Positions 61,271 through 64,000 of a stretch of DNA of 64,000 nucleotides are shown here, one piece after another. The stretch is from positions 1,488,001 through 1,552,000 of the forward strand of contig JAXGNN010000001.1 of assembly GCA_040767925.1 (NCBI GenBank), written 5' to 3'. The notes under the pieces were generated by a model. It searched no databases. It saw nothing but the letters and a program-made list of their open reading frames with translations, and was not told where the DNA came from. The DNA is from Phil1 sp040767925. Its GTDB lineage: Bacteria > Bacillota > Clostridia > Christensenellales > CAG-138. The position numbers and the translations under genes were made by a program. Numbering within the stretch: the stretch's first letter is position 1; each line of letters begins with the position of its first letter.

Positions 61271-64000
61271 CTATTGAATCTTCCTCGCCCGCTTTCTTTG
61301 GTGCAGGAAAACCCATACAGCCACAGCTAAACCTACTGCCGCAAGGCCGATGATGACAACAGGCAGCCAAGTATTATTTGCCGAATTGCCTTGCTGGCCA
61401 GCCATATCCGATACCAGCGCGCCTTTGACTGTATCTGTGGTGATCAGGTATTCGGACATCGTGTTGTTTTTGTAAGTCACAACGCCACCTGCACCTACGG
61501 CAATATTCCCGGCTATCAAGGTAAATCCGCCTGTCACCGCATCAAAACAATAGACATTTACCGTTGTTCCCTCGGCGATATCTGTCGTAATGGCAAAGGT
61601 CGCAACACCAGGTAATTCTCCGTGTCCGATGAATGAGTAAGTAAATGCGCTTTGCCCGTCTACAAGAGCCGATTTCATTTGGGCTTCGTGTTCGGCCATG
61701 GGAATGAACCCGAAATCGTACATTGCGCCATCCGCAGCATTTTTTATGTCGCTACCGCGAAATGCAATACTCGCTCCTTCCTGCAGAAAATCAAGACTGG
61801 CAGTGGGGTTATTCGCAAGCTCGCTGAAGAATATGCCAGGTACATTTGTACCGTTCGTTCCTCCGAGCTGAACACTGTGGATACCACCCTTTGCTGAATG
61901 AATTGCATCCACCGCTCCTCTGTAATCGAAAAGCGTGCTCTCTGCCAGCATGGTCAGACCGGAAATATCAAACGGCGCAAAGCCCGCCTGCAGCCCTGGC
62001 AATTGCATTGAGCCCTCATTCATCGGGTTTGTCACATATTGATCTATCTCATTTAGTAAATATTCACCAAGATTGTCCTTAGCATTTTTTATATCCTGAA
62101 CTCTTTTCCCCATATCGGTTACGATATTTTGCAGTTCTGGATCGGTCATGTCGATATAAATGTGATAGCTGTCGCACATCTGCGCGTCGGGTGAAAACAC
62201 TACTTCCTCCGAAGAACCCTCAATATTCAGCTTGAAAACGGAGTTCCATCGCACAAACTCCGCGCCGTTGACGTGAGTCCTGTCATAGGTATACCGATCG
62301 CAAATATGGTCAACACGTATGGTTGTGCTGTTCACCGATGGTATTTGAGTAATTGGCGGAACAGCAGGCCCTGAGGTTGCGGCTAAGAGTATCACCTGCC
62401 CGGCATTGTCAGACGGCATTGAAAGGCCAGGAAGCAACGGCGAGTTTGGAAGCTGCGCTGATATCACTTTCAGCATGCATTCTTGGGTATCAAAGCCGAT
62501 GTCGTTTTCTGCGCGGACGATGAAGTGATAGGTGCCGGGCTCTACTCCCTCCTTCACCGTAAGCACGCCCGTGTCGGGATCGATTGCGACCTCTTCCGGT
62601 ATCAAATACCGCTCGTTCTTTTGCTCTAGTGACCAGAAAATAGGCATGCTTCCTGATGCCGTAATCGGAACGGTTAAATCTCCGCCGCCCACGAGTTTGG
62701 TAAAGATATAGCCGTGTTCTTCATCGGCAATGATCGGAGCGGTTCGTGCCTGTGTGACGGAAAGAGTACAGTCCTGCGTATCGCTTCCAACATCATTTTC
62801 CGCTTTGATCGTAAAGAAATAGGTGCCGGTTGGAACGCTTTTCAGCACCGTCAGACGTCCGCTTTGGGCGTCAATGTTGATCCCTGCCGGAAGCGTACGG
62901 CCGGTCGTCGATACGAGCGACCATGTGATGGGCGTGCTTCCAGTGGCGGAAACTGCGATATTCATATCCTCGCTTCCAGCCGTCATGGCAAATCGGTATC
63001 CATGCTTCTCCGCTTCAATGTCGGGCGCCGTACGCGCCGGCTCGGGCGGTGCCTTGACAGTGAGCGTAAAGCTCTGCTCGGCGGGGGGAGCCGGGTAATG
63101 CCCGATATAATTAACGGGAGGGTCGCCGCTCATTGCGGGATTGCCCATGTTATAACTATAAAAATCTTCGATTGCCTGCAAGTCGGCTTTATTGAATCCA
63201 AAGCCAAACGAAGCATTTGACATGGGCGGCACCTGAAGTGATTCCGTTTTGAAGTAATCGGGGTCCTGCTCCAATCGCACCGTAAAGGTATAATCCTGCG
63301 CGCTTATATCGTCCGATACAGTGATTTTCCCGGTGGCCGGGTCTATCGTTATTCCCTCTGGCGCACCTGACAGACTCCAAACAAGAGGCCTTATGCCTTT
63401 ACCCTCGGCCTGAAAGCTTTCGCCTGCGCTTACAGAGGCATGATCCGCGCTGGTTATTTCCGTAGGAAGGGGATGCTCCTGCCACACCCATTCCACAATC
63501 ACCCGATTGCTTACCGTTACAGAGGATGTAGGATCCCCTGTATCGTCCAATACGGGGGTGACGGTAAAGCCTCCGCCGTTTACCGTTTGTTTAATGACCG
63601 GCGCGTCTCCTTCGCTTCCCCAGAACCTGCCGTCCGCGTAGTCGGCAATATCCTGTGTTGTCCAGCCTTCCTCAAAAAACTCGAGCACTTCCTCCTGCGT
63701 CACGGCGCGTGTGCCGCCGCCGTTTATGATGTGTATGGTTTCGTTAAACTGCATCTGGTTGACGATCTTGTCACCCTCGTTATAACTGATATCCGAGCCT
63801 TCGATAAACGAAAGTGTTCTGGTTAACGAAAGAGGGTTGACGGGGCTTATCATGATCGTATATGCGTTGACATACTCCAATACATTAAACGATACTTTTA
63901 CCGCCGATATGCTCTTGATATTGCTATAATCAAAATTTCCGTTTCCGAGAACGACCGCACCCGGTCGAATTTGCAGTTCACCGTTAAATACAGGCGTATA
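61271..64000 (-). CDS. Large cell-surface protein with Ig-like repeats, 5' end beyond window
   Basis: At least 909 residues; the frame is open to the right edge, so the TTG at 63880 is not the start. At least three repeats of the putative-Ig (He_PIG-like) type: PITWSLVSTTGRTLPAGINID, then GRLTVLKSVPTGTYFFTIKAENDVG, and a second IFWSLEQKNERYLIPEEVAIDPDTGVLTV; an earlier one near residue 190 (ITIDPATGKITVSDDISAQDYTFTV). C-terminal membrane helix (WLPVVIIGLAAVGLAVAVWVFL) and RKRARK tail, without LPxTG. Probably a secreted, membrane-anchored adhesin-like protein. Ends at TAG 61271, followed by a strong terminator. Confidence 0.85.
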   Translation of the reverse strand, partial: YTPVFNGELQIRPGAVVLGNGNFDYSNIKSISAVKVSFNVLEYVNAYTIMISPVNPLSLTRTLSFIEGSDISYNEGDKIVNQMQFNETIHIINGGGTRAVTQEEVLEFFEEGWTTQDIADYADGRFWGSEGDAPVIKQTVNGGGFTVTPVLDDTGDPTSSVTVSNRVIVEWVWQEHPLPTEITSADHASVSAGESFQAEGKGIRPLVWSLSGAPEGITIDPATGKITVSDDISAQDYTFTVRLEQDPDYFKTESLQVPPMSNASFGFGFNKADLQAIEDFYSYNMGNPAMSGDPPVNYIGHYPAPPAEQSFTLTVKAPPEPARTAPDIEAEKHGYRFAMTAGSEDMNIAVSATGSTPITWSLVSTTGRTLPAGINIDAQSGRLTVLKSVPTGTYFFTIKAENDVGSDTQDCTLSVTQARTAPIIADEEHGYIFTKLVGGGDLTVPITASGSMPIFWSLEQKNERYLIPEEVAIDPDTGVLTVKEGVEPGTYHFIVRAENDIGFDTQECMLKVISAQLPNSPLLPGLSMPSDNAGQVILLAATSGPAVPPITQIPSVNSTTIRVDHICDRYTYDRTHVNGAEFVRWNSVFKLNIEGSSEEVVFSPDAQMCDSYHIYIDMTDPELQNIVTDMGKRVQDIKNAKDNLGEYLLNEIDQYVTNPMNEGSMQLPGLQAGFAPFDISGLTMLAESTLFDYRGAVDAIHSAKGGIHSVQLGGTNGTNVPGIFFSELANNPTASLDFLQEGASIAFRGSDIKNAADGAMYDFGFIPMAEHEAQMKSALVDGQSAFTYSFIGHGELPGVATFAITTDIAEGTTVNVYCFDAVTGGFTLIAGNIAVGAGGVVTYKNNTMSEYLITTDTVKGALVSDMAGQQGNSANNTWLPVVIIGLAAVGLAVAVWVFLHQRKRARKIQ

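Overview
The window comes from a bacterium of the class Clostridia (Firmicutes). The evidence is AAGGAGG-type ribosome sites, many GTG/TTG starts, Gram-positive sortase and Cna-B surface proteins, and a conjugation system of the clostridial VirD4/PrgI/VirB4/NlpC-P60 type. Genus cannot be named from sequence alone. Base composition changes along the window: a G+C-rich chromosomal part (about 1-12.5 kb), a moderately G+C-rich conjugative element (about 13.9-43.2 kb), an A+T-rich restriction-modification block (43.3-51.9 kb), then a patchwork of insertion sequences and element remnants up to 61 kb, and finally a large surface-protein gene cut by the right edge.

Chromosomal part (1-12.5 kb): a C69/secernin-type peptidase (partial), NAD(P)HX epimerase coupled to a WYL regulator, two tandem tiny basic proteins, a helix-turn-helix domain fused to a hygromycin-phosphotransferase-like kinase, an MFS permease, an NYN-LOTUS protein, a deaminase without an in-frame start, ASCH, GIY-YIG, GNAT and Nudix proteins, an HTH-TPR regulator and two small zinc-ribbon proteins. 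One of these (11680-11853) has a double-glycine RiPP-like leader.

Integrative conjugative element (ICE): a degenerate tRNA-like sequence and three TGTTAGCAAA repeats lie just before parA/parB. The element then carries a thioester/Cna-B surface adhesin, a 2435-residue methylase-helicase with a tnpV gene nested in another frame, a Toprim protein, oriT, MobC, relaxase, PcfB, an ArdC-like protein, VirD4, a VirB2-like protein, VirB6, PrgI, VirB4, an NlpC/P60 hydrolase and a class D sortase. A repressor-plus-SLOG cassette sits inside the transfer operon. No integrase is visible in the window.

Restriction block: a small Cro/C1 regulator with a perfect 13-bp inverted repeat at its promoter, hsdM, hsdS and hsdR, plus a silent, inverted hsdS cassette upstream and an hsdS fragment downstream. 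All are bounded by the same two short repeats, which suggests specificity switching by recombination.

Patchwork: an AraC/GyrI regulator gene is split by an IS21-family element (5-bp target duplication), which is itself split by an IS256-family element (8-bp duplication). Around it lie a truncated parA, two arrays of exact-period repeats resembling IS21-type ends, a polyferredoxin-like membrane protein, and a sigma-factor gene whose ribosome site is buried in a 16-bp hairpin. The window ends in a large Ig-repeat surface protein.
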